From NCBI RefSeq assembly GCF_019091085.1, contig NZ_JAGXJY010000001.1, forward strand, positions 682,001 through 746,000: a DNA stretch of 64,000 bases, read 5' to 3'. The notes under the pieces are model-generated. The model saw only the letters and a list, made by a program, of their open reading frames with translations, was not told the DNA's origin and searched no databases. A program made the translations under genes and the position numbers. Origin of the DNA: Mesorhizobium sp. GbtcB19 (GTDB taxonomy: Bacteria > Pseudomonadota > Alphaproteobacteria > Rhizobiales > Rhizobiaceae). This document shows, piece after piece, positions 1 to 8,645 of this stretch; the stretch's first letter is position 1, and every line of letters starts with the position of its first letter.

Positions 1-1002
1 ATGCGCGCGATCGCCGAGACATGGGCATTGCCTGTCGGCTGTTCCTTCCGCCGCCAGATGCTGTTCGACCATCTGCATCCCAACTACGCCGGCGATGTCG
101 GCATCGGCATCAATCCGAAGCTTGCGGCGCAGATCAAGCAGGCCGATGTCGTGCTTTTGATCGGCGGCCGCCTGGGCGAGATGCCGTCTTCAGATTACAC
201 GCTGCTGAAGAGCCCCTACCCCGACCAGGCGCTGGTGCATGTCCATGCCGATGCCGGCGAGCTTGGCCGCGTCTACCGGCCGACGCTGGCGATCAATGCC
301 TCGCCCGCCGCTTTCGTCGAGGCTTTTGCCAAGCGCAAGCCGGCCGCCAGGCCTTCCTGGGTGGCGGAGACGGAAAAGGCGCATGCCGCCTATCTCGAAT
401 GGTCGACGCCGCCGCAGACCGGCCCCGGCGCGGTCCAGATGGGCCCGATCATCGAGCATCTCGGGAAGGTCCTGCCGGAAGATGCCATTTTGACCAACGG
501 CGCCGGCAACTACGCCACCTGGGTGCATCGCTTCTACCGCTCCCGCCGCTTCGGCACGCAAGCGGCGCCCACGTCCGGCTCGATGGGCTACGGCACGCCC
601 GCGGCCGTCGCCGCCAAGGCGCTCTTCCCGGATCGCACTGTGATTGCCTTTGCCGGCGACGGTTGCTTCCTGATGAACGGCCAGGAATTCGCGACGGCTG
701 TCCAGTACGACCTGCCGATCATCGTCATCGTCGTCAACAACGGCATCTACGGCACCATCCGCATGCACCAGGAGCGGGAATATCCGAGCCGCGTCGTCGC
801 CACCGACCTCAAGAACCCTGACTTCGCGGCCCTTGCCCGCGCCTATGGCGGCCATGGCGAGACGGTCGAGAAGACCGCCGACTTCGCACCGGCCTTCGAA
901 CGCGCGCGCGCCAGCGGCAAGCCGGCGATCGTCGAGATCAGGCTCGACCCCGAAGCGATCACGCCGACCCGCACGCTGACGCAGATCCGCGAGAAGAACT
1001 GA
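1..1002 (+). CDS. Thiamine-diphosphate-dependent enzyme (acetolactate synthase-like), 5' truncated
   Basis: The 3' part of a ThDP enzyme of the acetolactate synthase/benzoylformate decarboxylase superfamily; the N-terminal pyrimidine-binding domain lies before the window. Visible are the rest of the central domain (about residues 1-115) and the C-terminal diphosphate-binding domain (about 145-320). The latter has the Mg/ThDP motif beginning GDG at 219-221 and ending NN at 246-247. Such enzymes decarboxylate 2-oxo acids or carboligate pyruvate; the substrate cannot be read here. About 330 residues remain of a usual 550-600. The reading frame is open to base 1, so the first ATG should not be taken as the true start. 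It ends convergent with the CHRD gene. Confidence 0.85.
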   Translation: MRAIAETWALPVGCSFRRQMLFDHLHPNYAGDVGIGINPKLAAQIKQADVVLLIGGRLGEMPSSDYTLLKSPYPDQALVHVHADAGELGRVYRPTLAINASPAAFVEAFAKRKPAARPSWVAETEKAHAAYLEWSTPPQTGPGAVQMGPIIEHLGKVLPEDAILTNGAGNYATWVHRFYRSRRFGTQAAPTSGSMGYGTPAAVAAKALFPDRTVIAFAGDGCFLMNGQEFATAVQYDLPIIVIVVNNGIYGTIRMHQEREYPSRVVATDLKNPDFAALARAYGGHGETVEKTADFAPAFERARASGKPAIVEIRLDPEAITPTRTLTQIREKN

Positions 1003-1035
1003 GTGCCGACAAGAGTTTAGGCCGCGTTCCTTCGC

Positions 1036-1187
1036 GCCCCCCTCTGGCCTGCCGGCCATCTCCCCCACGAGGGGGGAGATTAGCAGTTCCATCACCTCGC
1101 CTTCCTTGCAACGCTTGTGATTGGCGAAAGCCGGCATCATATCTAATCTCCCCCTAGGGGGAGATGTCCGGCAGGACAGAGGGGGGC
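1036..1187. repeat. Inverted pair of GC-rich palindromic repeats
   Basis: Two copies of one imperfect palindrome face each other at 1036-1082 and 1144-1187, separated by about 60 bp. Each copy has a hairpin of CTCCCC/GGGGAG type, a second GCCGGC-centred hairpin and a CCCCTCT edge. The same architecture recurs at 6816, 7238, 19503, 19662, 50695, 52891 and 53009. The pair fills the gap between convergent genes and could also act as a bidirectional terminator. Confidence 0.8.
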
Positions 1188-1228
1188 TGTCCCGCCGACT
1201 TCCGAATTGATCGCCATTCTATCTGGCG

Positions 1229-1669
1229 CTACATCGCCTTCTCGATCTGGCCGCGGATCTCGCCGCCCTTGTTGGCGGCGGTGTGGACGTTGACATAGTA
1301 CTTGCCGGCCTCGAGGTCGGCTGCCTGCGCATCGGTCAGCGTCGCAGACCCTTTGATGGGGCTCTTGAGCTTGCCGTTGAACGGGATGACAGGATCCGCG
1401 TTCGCGCCCATATCCGCCGGACCGTGGATGTGGGCGGCCACGGCCGGCCCGCTGAGACCGGAATATTTCACGTTCCAGGTGAGCTTCTTCTTGGTTGTGT
1501 CGAAGGTGAATGTCGCGGTGCCCTTGCCCTTGGTCGTCACGGGTGGGCTCTGCTGGCTGCCGTCGAGCGTCGCCTTGAACTTCATCGTCTCGGCCATGGC
1601 CGGCGATGCGAGAAGGAAGGCGGTCGAAACGGCTAGGGCCGAAAGCATCGGCACGGACAGGATGCGCAT
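1229..1669 (-). CDS. Secreted CHRD-domain protein
   Basis: A 146-residue exported protein. Residues 1-26 form a signal peptide ending in an Ala-rich AMA site. The remainder is one CHRD (chordin-type) domain, with the conserved HIHGPA segment near residue 80 and the VNVHT...GGEIRGQI ending near the C-terminus. Bacterial single-domain CHRD proteins are extracytoplasmic and of unknown biochemical role. The start is supported by a strong GGAGG six bases upstream. It is monocistronic, with no obvious partner. Confidence 0.85.
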   Translation of the reverse strand: MRILSVPMLSALAVSTAFLLASPAMAETMKFKATLDGSQQSPPVTTKGKGTATFTFDTTKKKLTWNVKYSGLSGPAVAAHIHGPADMGANADPVIPFNGKLKSPIKGSATLTDAQAADLEAGKYYVNVHTAANKGGEIRGQIEKAM

Positions 1670-1786
1670 GAAGAACCTCCGTTGATGGCAACATCCCGCA
1701 CGGCCCCCCGACGCGCGGATGCCTCCCTGAAACGGTTGAGCGGCGATTTGTATCCCGGCACACGCTTATTTTACCGCACCGAACGA

Positions 1787-1812
1787 GAAAGGGGCGGTCG
1801 CCCGCCCCTTTC
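1787..1812 (-). terminator. Hairpin terminator after the PLP lyase gene
   Basis: A perfect 11-bp stem (GAAAGGGGCGG paired with CCGCCCCTTTC) with a 4-base loop lies about 20 bases past the stop of the leftward PLP-lyase gene. A T-rich stretch follows on the minus strand but is short, so intrinsic termination is likely but not certain. Confidence 0.55.
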
Positions 1813-1832
1813 CGGATTCCGCGAAGCGCTGC

Positions 1833-3116
1833 TCAGACGGCCGCAAGCGCCTGCGTCAGGTCGGCGATCAGATCGTCCGGGTGCTCGACACCGATCGAAA
1901 GCCGGATGGTGGTCTCAAGCACGCCGATGCGTTGACGAACGTCAAAGGGAATACCCGAATGGGTCATGGCCGCCGGGTGGCTGGCCAGCGATTCCGTGCC
2001 GCCGAGGCTCACCGCCAGCTTGAAGATCTGCAGGCTGTTCAGAAAGGCGAAAGCCGCTTTCTGCCCGCCGCGTATGTCGAACGAGAACGTCGAGCCGGCG
2101 CCGCCGCACTGTGCCCGGTAGACGCGGGCGGCCGGCGTGTTCTCGGCCAGGAATGGCAGATAATGCACCTTCTCGACCTTCGCATGATCGCGCAGGAACT
2201 CGGCGACCAAGCGCGCATTGTCGTTTGCCCGTTCCATGCGGATCGACAGCGTCTCCAGCGAGCGGCCGAGCATCCAGCAAGAATGCGGGTCGAGCTGCGT
2301 GCCGATCGCGCCGCGCAGCGCCTTGATCGGCCTGGTGACCGCCTTGCTGCCCATGGCAGCGCCGGCGATCAGGTCGGAATGGCCGCCGACATATTTGGTC
2401 AGCGAATAGACCGAAACATCGGCGCCGTGCTCGATAGGCCTCTGGAACACCGGGCCGAGCAGCGTGTTGTCGCAGGCGATGATCGGCGTCGTCCCTTGCC
2501 GGATACCGATCTCGTCGGCGATCCTGCGCATCAGCGCAATGTTGACAAGGCTGTTGGTCGGATTTGACGGCGTCTCGATGAGGATGACCGACACGCGGCC
2601 CTTGGCTAAGGCCGTGTCGGCAGCCACGCGCACCGCCGCCTCGTCGACACCATCCGCGAAACCAACGGCATCGATGCCGAAGCCGGCGAGCGTGCGCGTC
2701 AAAAGTGTCTCGGTGCCGCCATAGAGGGGCTGCGAGTGCAGGATGACGTCGCCCGGGCGCGCATAGGCCAGCAGCGTCGTCGCGATCGCCGACATGCCGG
2801 ACGAAAACAGGATGCAGGCCTCCGTGCCTTCGTAGATCGCCAGCCGGTCCTCGACGATCTCGCTGTTGGGATGGTTGAAGCGCGAATAGACCAGGCCGGA
2901 GGCCGTGCCGCTCGGCGGCTCCTTGCGGCCCGACGTGTAGTCGAAGAAGTCGCGCCCCTCTTCCGCTGATTTGAAGACGAAGGTCGAGGTCAGGAACACC
3001 GGCGGCTTGACCGCGCCTTCCGAAAGGAGCGGATCGAAGCCATAGCTCAGCATCAGCGTCTCCGGATGGAGCTTGTGGTTGCCGATATGGGTTTTCGACG
3101 GACGCGGCGCGGTCAT
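1833..3116 (-). CDS. Cystathionine gamma-synthase / methionine gamma-lyase family PLP enzyme
   Basis: A 427-residue fold-type I PLP enzyme of the Cys/Met metabolism family. Recognisable are YSR at 77-79, the SSGMSA phosphate-binding segment at 105-110, ETPSNPTN at 181-188, the conserved Asp in ACDNTL near 216, and the Schiff-base lysine K241 in SLTKYVGGH. Members catalyse gamma-elimination or gamma-replacement on cystathionine, methionine or O-acyl-homoserine; the exact reaction cannot be fixed from sequence. Divergent transcription from an Lrp/AsnC regulator suggests amino-acid-responsive control and a catabolic role. Length is slightly above the usual 380-400 because of an N-terminal extension. 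Confidence 0.88.
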   Translation of the reverse strand: MTAPRPSKTHIGNHKLHPETLMLSYGFDPLLSEGAVKPPVFLTSTFVFKSAEEGRDFFDYTSGRKEPPSGTASGLVYSRFNHPNSEIVEDRLAIYEGTEACILFSSGMSAIATTLLAYARPGDVILHSQPLYGGTETLLTRTLAGFGIDAVGFADGVDEAAVRVAADTALAKGRVSVILIETPSNPTNSLVNIALMRRIADEIGIRQGTTPIIACDNTLLGPVFQRPIEHGADVSVYSLTKYVGGHSDLIAGAAMGSKAVTRPIKALRGAIGTQLDPHSCWMLGRSLETLSIRMERANDNARLVAEFLRDHAKVEKVHYLPFLAENTPAARVYRAQCGGAGSTFSFDIRGGQKAAFAFLNSLQIFKLAVSLGGTESLASHPAAMTHSGIPFDVRQRIGVLETTIRLSIGVEHPDDLIADLTQALAAV

Positions 3117-3254
3117 GGCTTTTCCTGCTGATCGAGGGTTGGCATCTTCAAGACGTATCGCCCGGCAATTTATGCGATCTCCCTCACGCAGTCCTTGCTA
3201 TTTCCGGCCTCGCATGGCTGCATCTCCGCAACAAATTGCCCAAGGGTGCCAAAA

Positions 3255-3713
3255 GTGCAGCAGAAGATAGCCGACGATTTCGACCGCAAGATTTTGCGCG
3301 AACTACAGGCCGACGCACGCATCACCAACAACGAGCTTGCCGAGCGGATCGGCCTGTCGCCATCGCCGTGCCTGAGGCGCGTGCGGCGGCTGGAGGAGAC
3401 GGGGGTAATCAGAGGCTACACAGCGCTGATCGATCCGGCCGCCTTCGGCTGGGGCATGGCCGCCATCGCAACCATACGGCTCAGCCGACAGAACGAGGAC
3501 GAGATTGTGATGTTCGAGGACGCGATCCGCGGCTGGGACGAGGTGCTGGAATGCCACCTCGTCACCGGTTCACGCGACTATGTGCTGAAGGTGGTGACCG
3601 GAAACCTCGAGCAGTATGAGCGCTTCATCAAGGAAAAGATCGCACGGCTGAAATGCGTCGCCTCGATCGAAACCAGCTTCGTCATGAACACCATAAAGGA
3701 ACGGCGCCTCTGA
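3255..3713 (+). CDS. Lrp/AsnC family transcriptional regulator
   Basis: A feast/famine regulator of 152 residues when started at GTG 3255. The N-terminal winged helix-turn-helix starts with the family-typical DDFDRKILRELQ segment and has the recognition helix LSPSPCLRRVRRLEE. A RAM/AsnC ligand-binding domain follows and contains the GSRDYVLKV motif. An upstream ATG at 3195 would add 20 residues unlike family N-termini, so GTG was chosen even though no clear ribosome-binding site is visible. It is divergent from the PLP lyase by 138 bp, so it probably controls that gene and itself in response to an amino acid such as methionine; this is inference. Confidence 0.85.
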   Translation: MQQKIADDFDRKILRELQADARITNNELAERIGLSPSPCLRRVRRLEETGVIRGYTALIDPAAFGWGMAAIATIRLSRQNEDEIVMFEDAIRGWDEVLECHLVTGSRDYVLKVVTGNLEQYERFIKEKIARLKCVASIETSFVMNTIKERRL

Positions 3714-3731
3714 CATCTGCCAGAGGCGCCG
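3702..3731. terminator. Hairpin spanning the stop codon of the Lrp-type gene
   Basis: An 11-bp perfect stem, CGGCGCCTCTG paired with CAGAGGCGCCG around an 8-base loop, begins inside the last codons of the regulator. It lies between convergent genes. No T-run follows, so it may work as a folded 3' end rather than a classical terminator. Confidence 0.45.
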
Positions 3732-3761
3732 CGTTCAGGATCGAAATGTTTCCGAGGGGGC

Positions 3762-4733
3762 TTATTTGATCGCCTTGTCGGTGATCGCGGTCGTGTAGGC
3801 GCCGCTCGCCTCCTTGCTGATGATCTTCTGGTCGAGCAGCGCCTTGGCGGTGCGCTCATAGGCGGCCGGGATCAGCTTGCCGTCGGCATTGTCGACCAGC
3901 TTGGCCACTTCCTTCATCATGAACTTCTGGTGGTTCTCGTCCTGGCCGCCGGCGTCCACGACAATGCCGGCCGCTTCGTCGGTGTTCTCGGTGGCGTATT
4001 TCCAGCCCTTCATCGAGGCGCGCACGAAGCGCACCATCTTGTCCTCGAAGGCCGGATCCTTGAGCTTGCCCTCAAGCGTGTAGAGCCCGTCTTCCAGAAG
4101 GTCGTTGCCCATCGCCGAGTAGTTGAACACGACAAGGTCCTCCGGCTTGTAGCCGGCGTCCAGCACCTGACCGTATTCGTTGTAGGTCATAACCGAGATG
4201 CAGTCGGCCTGCTTCTGGATCAGCGGCTGCACGTCAAAGCTCTGCTTGAGCACGGTGACGCCGTCCGGGCCGCCATCGGTCTTGAGGCCGATCTTGTTCA
4301 TCCAGGCGTAGAACGGATATTCGTTGCCGAAAAACCAGACGCCGAGCGTATGGCCCTTGAAGTCGGCTTCCGTCTTGATCGGGCCGGCCTTCGGGCAAAC
4401 CAGTTCCATGCCCGCCTTCTTGAACGGCTGGGCGATGTTGACGAGCCCAACGCCCTTGTCACGGGCCGCGAGCGCGCCGCCCATCCAGTCGACGATGACG
4501 TCGGCGCCGCCGCCGGCGATCACCTGCTCGGGCGCGATGTCCGGGCCGCCCGGCTTGATGTCGACGTCGAGGCCTTCGGCGTCATAAAAACCCTTGGCCT
4601 TGGCGACATAGTAGCCGGCGAACTGGGCCTGCGTGACCCATTTCAATTGCAGTGTCACCTTGTCGGCGGCCATCGCCTGGAAAGCGGCCAGCGACATGGC
4701 GCCGGCCAGAGCAGAAATCAGCAGTCTTTTCAT
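3762..4733 (-). CDS. ABC transporter substrate-binding protein, NMT1/THI5-like
   Basis: A 323-residue periplasmic binding protein with a 22-residue signal peptide (AMA cleavage site). The opening segment LQLKWVTQAQFAGYYVAKAKGFY is typical of the NMT1/THI5-like family, which includes carriers for thiamine-precursor pyrimidines (ThiY), riboflavin and sulfonates/nitrate. It is the last gene of a leftward operon with two permeases and an ATPase (39 bp after the permease). Close proximity to uracil/hydantoin catabolic genes makes a pyrimidine-like ligand plausible, but nothing in the sequence proves it. Confidence 0.85.
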   Translation of the reverse strand: MKRLLISALAGAMSLAAFQAMAADKVTLQLKWVTQAQFAGYYVAKAKGFYDAEGLDVDIKPGGPDIAPEQVIAGGGADVIVDWMGGALAARDKGVGLVNIAQPFKKAGMELVCPKAGPIKTEADFKGHTLGVWFFGNEYPFYAWMNKIGLKTDGGPDGVTVLKQSFDVQPLIQKQADCISVMTYNEYGQVLDAGYKPEDLVVFNYSAMGNDLLEDGLYTLEGKLKDPAFEDKMVRFVRASMKGWKYATENTDEAAGIVVDAGGQDENHQKFMMKEVAKLVDNADGKLIPAAYERTAKALLDQKIISKEASGAYTTAITDKAIK

Positions 4734-4772
4734 CTTTTTACCCTCTGAAGTTAGTACCCAAACCCACCGCCC

Positions 4773-5927
4773 CTATCCACCTCGGACAGAGGGATGCCAA
4801 AACGTGACGGCTCTCTCGATGAGAGCGACCACGCCATAAAAGACCGAACCCGCAAGTGCTGCAACTGCGATTTCGGCCCACACCATGTCGATGTTCATCC
4901 GCCCGACTTCCGTCGAGATGCGGAATCCCATGCCCACGACCGGCGTGCCGAAGAACTCGGCGACGATGGCGCCGATCAGCGCCAGCGTCGAGTTGATCTT
5001 CAGCGCATTGAAGATGAACGGCATTGCCGCCGGCAGCCTGAGCTTGAGCAAGGTCGGCCAATAGCCCGACGCATAGGTGCGCATCAGGTCGCGTTCCATA
5101 TGCCCGGAGGCAGCGAGCCCCGCGACGGTGTTCACCAGCATCGGGAAGAAGGTCATGATGATGACGACCGCGGCCTTGGACGGCCAGTCGAAGCCGAACC
5201 ACATCACCATGATCGGTGCGACGCCGATGATCGGCAGCGCCGAAACCATGTTGCCGATCGGTAAGAGCCCGCGCCGCAGGAACGGCACGCGGTCGGCGAG
5301 GATGGCGACGGCGAAGCCGGCGAGATTGCCGACGATATAGCCGATGAGCACCGCCTTGAAGATCGTCTGCCGCACATCCGACCCCAGGATCGGCAGCGAG
5401 TTGGCGATGCGCGCGCCGATGGCGCTCGGCGGCGGCAGGAGGATGAAGGGAATGCCGGCGCCGCGCGTCACCGCTTCCCAGATGATCAGGATCCAGGCGC
5501 CGAAGATCGCCGGAATGATCAGGCGCAGCGCCGTCTTGGCCGAGCCCTGAGTGGGGCGCAGCGACGAGAGCAAGGCGACACAGCGCCAGGCAAGCAGCCA
5601 GGCGGCGGCAAGCAGCAGGAAATACGGCACCAGCGCCGTGCCCTCGAAACCGGCAATGCCCTTGATCAGGAGCCAGGCCGCGGCGTGGGCGCCAACGAAC
5701 AGCAAGACGGCTTCAACGATCGGCGTGAGCCTCACCATCGAGACCAGCGCCGCGATCAGCAGCAGCCCGATGATCAGGCCTTTTGCTCCCATATAAGGAT
5801 AGGCAATTGTCGCCGTCGGCTCTGCCAAGGCCGCGACTTCCGGTTTCGACATCGCACCCAGCGCGAAGGCTATCAGGCAAAGCAGGATGGCCAGTACCGA
5901 CTGCCAAGATGGCTTCAGCCAGTTCAT
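4773..5927 (-). CDS. ABC transporter permease with extra N-terminal membrane helices
   Basis: Inner-membrane subunit of 384 residues. The C-terminal two thirds is a BPD_transp_1 permease with the ATPase-contacting EAA loop around the AASGHMERDLMRTYAS region. The first ~130 residues add about four hydrophobic segments before the usual start of such permeases (normally 250-290 residues). Its start overlaps the stop of the preceding permease by four bases, indicating translational coupling. It acts with the neighbouring permease and ATPase to import the ligand of the NMT1-like binding protein. Confidence 0.85.
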   Translation of the reverse strand: MNWLKPSWQSVLAILLCLIAFALGAMSKPEVAALAEPTATIAYPYMGAKGLIIGLLLIAALVSMVRLTPIVEAVLLFVGAHAAAWLLIKGIAGFEGTALVPYFLLLAAAWLLAWRCVALLSSLRPTQGSAKTALRLIIPAIFGAWILIIWEAVTRGAGIPFILLPPPSAIGARIANSLPILGSDVRQTIFKAVLIGYIVGNLAGFAVAILADRVPFLRRGLLPIGNMVSALPIIGVAPIMVMWFGFDWPSKAAVVIIMTFFPMLVNTVAGLAASGHMERDLMRTYASGYWPTLLKLRLPAAMPFIFNALKINSTLALIGAIVAEFFGTPVVGMGFRISTEVGRMNIDMVWAEIAVAALAGSVFYGVVALIERAVTFWHPSVRGG

Positions 5928-6802
5928 GCCGGCCTCCCGCCCATGGCGCGATCGACGAGACGTCCGGCGATGCCGACCACCATCACCAGCAGGGCCGCGA
6001 CGATCGAGCCGGCAACCAGCGCCGACCAGATATCGATGGTCTGGCTGTAATAGGCGCCGGCGAGCAATTTCGCGCCGATGCCGGCGACGGCACCCGTCGG
6101 CAGTTCACCCACGATGGCGCCGACCAGGCTCGCCGCCACCGCCACCTTCATCGAGGTGAACAGGAACGGCACAGAGGCCGGCACGCGCAGTTTCCAGAAG
6201 GTCTGCGAGGCGCTGGCATTGTAGGTATGCATCAAATCGAGATGCATGAGCTCGGGCGACCGCAGGCCTTTCACCATGCCGACGGCGACCGGGAAGAACG
6301 ACAGATAGGTCGATATCAGCGCCTTCGGGATCAGGCCGGTGATGCCGATCGCCGCCAGCACCACGATGATCATCGGCGCCACCGCCAGGATCGGAATGGT
6401 CTGCGAGGCGATGATCCACGGCATCAGGCTGCGGTCGAGCGTCGCCACATGCACGATGCCGACAGCGATGACGATGCCGAGCGCGGTGCCGAAGGCGAAG
6501 CCGAGCAGCGTCGAGGACAGCGTCACCCAGGCATTGTAGACCAGGCTGCGGTTCGAGGTGACGGACCGAAGGAAGGTGTTCTCGAAGAAATTCACCGCCA
6601 CCTGGTGCGGCGCCGGCAGCGTCGGCTTCGGCTGCGCCAGCGTCTTGCCGATGAACTCGACCGCGCCGGGCGTTTCGTTGGCGCGTTGATCGAGATCGCG
6701 CTGGAACGGCGCGTTGAGGATGACGACAAAGACATACCAGAGCACGACCACGCCGGCGAGGATGGTGGTCACGGGGATGATCTTGGAGCGGAAGGAGTCC
6801 AT
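5924..6802 (-). CDS. ABC transporter permease
   Basis: Inner-membrane permease of 292 residues, NitT/TauT/ThiX-type, with an N-terminal helix, a periplasmic stretch and the BPD_transp_1 core. The EAA loop is near LRSPELMHLDLMHTYNAS. Its ATG shares one base with the stop codon of the upstream DUF559 gene (TGATG), and its end overlaps the next permease by four bases. It is therefore translationally coupled on both sides. The natural upstream neighbour would be the ATPase gene, now separated from it by the DUF559 cassette. Confidence 0.87.
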   Translation of the reverse strand: MDSFRSKIIPVTTILAGVVVLWYVFVVILNAPFQRDLDQRANETPGAVEFIGKTLAQPKPTLPAPHQVAVNFFENTFLRSVTSNRSLVYNAWVTLSSTLLGFAFGTALGIVIAVGIVHVATLDRSLMPWIIASQTIPILAVAPMIIVVLAAIGITGLIPKALISTYLSFFPVAVGMVKGLRSPELMHLDLMHTYNASASQTFWKLRVPASVPFLFTSMKVAVAASLVGAIVGELPTGAVAGIGAKLLAGAYYSQTIDIWSALVAGSIVAALLVMVVGIAGRLVDRAMGGRPA

Positions 6803-7323
6803 CAGCGCTCCCCTTCTCCTCTCCCCACCGGGGAGAGGGTGGCCGGAGCGAAGCGAAGGCCGGGTGAGGGTGAGTGTATCCGTCCATCGAGCACGGCCAG
6901 GATAGTATCCAGCACCGCCCTCCGCTCTGCCAGAACCTCCTGATTCCAGAATCGAAGAACAGAGTAGCCGTGGCGATTCAGCCAGGCGGTTCTCGCTGCG
7001 TCGGTTGGAGAATCCGCATGTTGGCTACCATCTATTTCGACGATCAACGCTTTCTCACGACAGACGAAGTCCGCGAAGAAAGGACCCAGCGGCACCTGCC
7101 TCACGAACTTATAGCCATTGAGGTGCCGCCCTCTCAGTTCGCCCCAAAGCTTGTACTCGGCTTCGGTCTCATCGATCCGAAGTTCGCGGGCCCGGGCCGT
7201 TGCCCCGACCTTTCTTTTGGTTGGGTCCGTTGACGTACCCTCACCCGACCTCCGCTTCGCTCCGGCCACCCTCTCCCCGGTGGGGAGAGGAGGGAGCTCA
7301 TCTCCCGCCCCCTCAATCATCAT
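6802..7323 (-). CDS. DUF559 (Vsr/PD-(D/E)XK-like) nuclease-fold protein inside an ABC operon
   Basis: A 173-residue DUF559 protein. The domain covers about residues 40-148: an ETEAEYKLW helix, a KFVRQVPLGPFFADFVC strand with the putative catalytic Asp, the VEIDGSQH strand with Glu/Asp/His, and the LRFWNQEVL end. DUF559 belongs to the restriction-endonuclease-like superfamily related to very-short-patch repair nucleases. Residues about 11-29 and 151-169 are encoded by the two arms of a 55-bp inverted repeat and are low-complexity, repeat-derived protein. Its start overlaps the ATPase gene by 11 bp and its stop abuts the permease start. Substrate and role are unknown; it has no evident transport function. 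Confidence 0.82.
   Translation of the reverse strand: MMIEGAGDELPPLPTGERVAGAKRRSGEGTSTDPTKRKVGATARARELRIDETEAEYKLWGELRGRHLNGYKFVRQVPLGPFFADFVCREKALIVEIDGSQHADSPTDAARTAWLNRHGYSVLRFWNQEVLAERRAVLDTILAVLDGRIHSPSPGLRFAPATLSPVGRGEGER
6816..6870 (-). repeat. Left arm of 55-bp inverted repeat flanking the DUF559 core
   Basis: This 55-bp segment matches the reverse complement of 7238-7292 at all but two positions. It contains the hairpin CTCCCC-acc-GGGGAG and a second GGCCGG...CCGG stem. It encodes the C-terminal tail of the DUF559 protein and belongs to the same repeat family as 1036, 19503, 50695 and 52891. Confidence 0.88.
7238..7292 (+). repeat. Right arm of 55-bp inverted repeat flanking the DUF559 core
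   Basis: The mate of 6816-6870 in opposite orientation, 53 of 55 bases identical after reverse complementing. It encodes residues of about 11-29 of the DUF559 protein. The distance between the arms is 367 bp, just the DUF559 domain. Confidence 0.88.
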
Positions 7324-8104
7324 AGCTGTGCCCTGCCCTCAAGCCGTCGCGCACGCGCGCGGCGATCGCCAGGAACTCCGGCGTCTCGCGGATGTCGAGC
7401 GGCCGCTTCCTCGGCAGCGTCGATTCGATGATGTCGGTGACGCGGCCGGGCCGCGGCGACATGACAACGATGCGCGTCGACAGATAGACAGCCTCCGGGA
7501 TCGAGTGGGTGACGAAGCAGATCGTCTTGTTGGTCCGGTCCCACAGATCGAGGAGCTGTTCGTTCAGATGGTCGCGCACGATCTCGTCGAGGGCGCCGAA
7601 CGGCTCGTCCATAAGCAGCAGGTCGGCATCGAAGGCGAGCGCGCGCGCGATCGAGGCCCGCTGCTGCATGCCGCCGGAAAGCTGCCAGGGATATTTCTTC
7701 TCGAAGCCCGCAAGGTTGACGAGTTCCAGCGTGCGCTTGATGCGCTCCGCCTGCTCGGCCTGGGAGAGACCGATGATCTCTAGTGGCAGCGCCACGTTGC
7801 GCTCGATGGTGCGCCACGGGAACAAGGCGGCCGCCTGGAACACATAGCCGTAGGCGCGTTTCTCGCGCGCCTGCTCCGGCGTCATGCCGTTGACGGAGAT
7901 CGATCCCGAGGTTGCCTTCTCCAGATCGGCGATGACGCGCAGCAAGGTCGTCTTGCCGCAGCCGGACGGGCCGATGAAGGAAACGAATTCGCCCTTGCCG
8001 ATGGTCAGATCGACATTGGACAGCGCCTGCACCGGACCGTCATTGGTCTGGAAGGTGAGGCCGAGCTTGCTTGCCGAAACGACGGCTGGCGGCTGTTCGG
8101 TCAT
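7313..8104 (-). CDS. ABC transporter ATP-binding protein (NitT/TauT/ThiZ type)
   Basis: A 263-residue cytoplasmic ATPase. Walker A GPSGCGKTT is at 45-53, the LSGGMQQ signature at 142-148, Walker B LLLMDEP at 162-168, and the switch histidine lies in the VTHSI motif near 200. It energises import by the two downstream permeases and the NMT1-like binding protein, and is the first gene of that operon. No RutR-like box was found in the 119 bp between it and the divergent cupin gene. Confidence 0.9.
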   Translation of the reverse strand: MTEQPPAVVSASKLGLTFQTNDGPVQALSNVDLTIGKGEFVSFIGPSGCGKTTLLRVIADLEKATSGSISVNGMTPEQAREKRAYGYVFQAAALFPWRTIERNVALPLEIIGLSQAEQAERIKRTLELVNLAGFEKKYPWQLSGGMQQRASIARALAFDADLLLMDEPFGALDEIVRDHLNEQLLDLWDRTNKTICFVTHSIPEAVYLSTRIVVMSPRPGRVTDIIESTLPRKRPLDIRETPEFLAIAARVRDGLRAGHSYDD

Positions 8105-8223
8105 TGCTGGCAGCCTGCCTTTCGCGGCCGCTGCCGCGCTGTCCGCAATCCGGTTGATTTTATGATAGCGTTGCTTTCCACTCGTCCTGTCCCACCCGAT
8201 CGACGCCGCCCGGAGCCTTGCCG

Positions 8224-8628
8224 ATGTCGCCTAAACCCACCTGTCATCTCGTTCGCCCCGAAAGCACCTATCAGGGCAAGCAAGGGCTGAGCTATTTCGC
8301 CGGCATCGCCGCCGAGACCGTCGGCTCCTCCGGCATCTGCATGCATCTTCTCACCATGCCGCCCGGCGCCCGCGCCAAGGCGCATATGCATGAAAGCCAC
8401 GAGACGGCCATCTACGTGCTTTCGGGCGAAGTCCACACCTGGTACGGCGACCGGCTCGAGCACCACATCGTCGTCAAGGCCGGCGACCTCTTCTACATCC
8501 CGGCCGGCGTGCCGCATCTGCCGGCCAATCTCAGCGGTGCCCCTTCCTCGGCGGTCATCGCCCGCACCGATCCCAACGAGCAGGAAAGCGTCGTCCTGCT
8601 GCCGGACCTGGATGCTCTGGTTGCCTGA
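8224..8628 (+). CDS. Small single-domain cupin protein
   Basis: A 134-residue cupin when started at ATG 8224, which has GGAG eight bases upstream; an in-frame TTG lies two codons earlier. The core carries the cupin metal motif: the two histidines of AHMHESHETAIYV, a downstream Glu, and the PAGVPHLPAN second motif. Such single cupins may be sugar isomerases, dioxygenases or sensors; the substrate is not evident. It lies between, and opposite to, the transporter operon and the hydantoinase operon, so it may belong to the same pathway. Confidence 0.75.
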   Translation: MSPKPTCHLVRPESTYQGKQGLSYFAGIAAETVGSSGICMHLLTMPPGARAKAHMHESHETAIYVLSGEVHTWYGDRLEHHIVVKAGDLFYIPAGVPHLPANLSGAPSSAVIARTDPNEQESVVLLPDLDALVA

Positions 8629-8645
8629 GGCTGGCGGGACCACCG

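Noticed and set aside
3117..3254. SAM-type riboswitch before the Cys/Met lyase gene
   Set aside because: No convincing conserved pseudoknot or stem arrangement; the Lrp-type regulator explains control better.
5783..6943. 386-codon frame antisense to the two permease genes
   Set aside because: Composition of a shadow frame; the permeases have membrane segments and EAA loops.
8105..8223. RutR box controlling the ABC transporter operon
   Set aside because: I looked for TGACC/GGTCA arms with proper spacing and found none.
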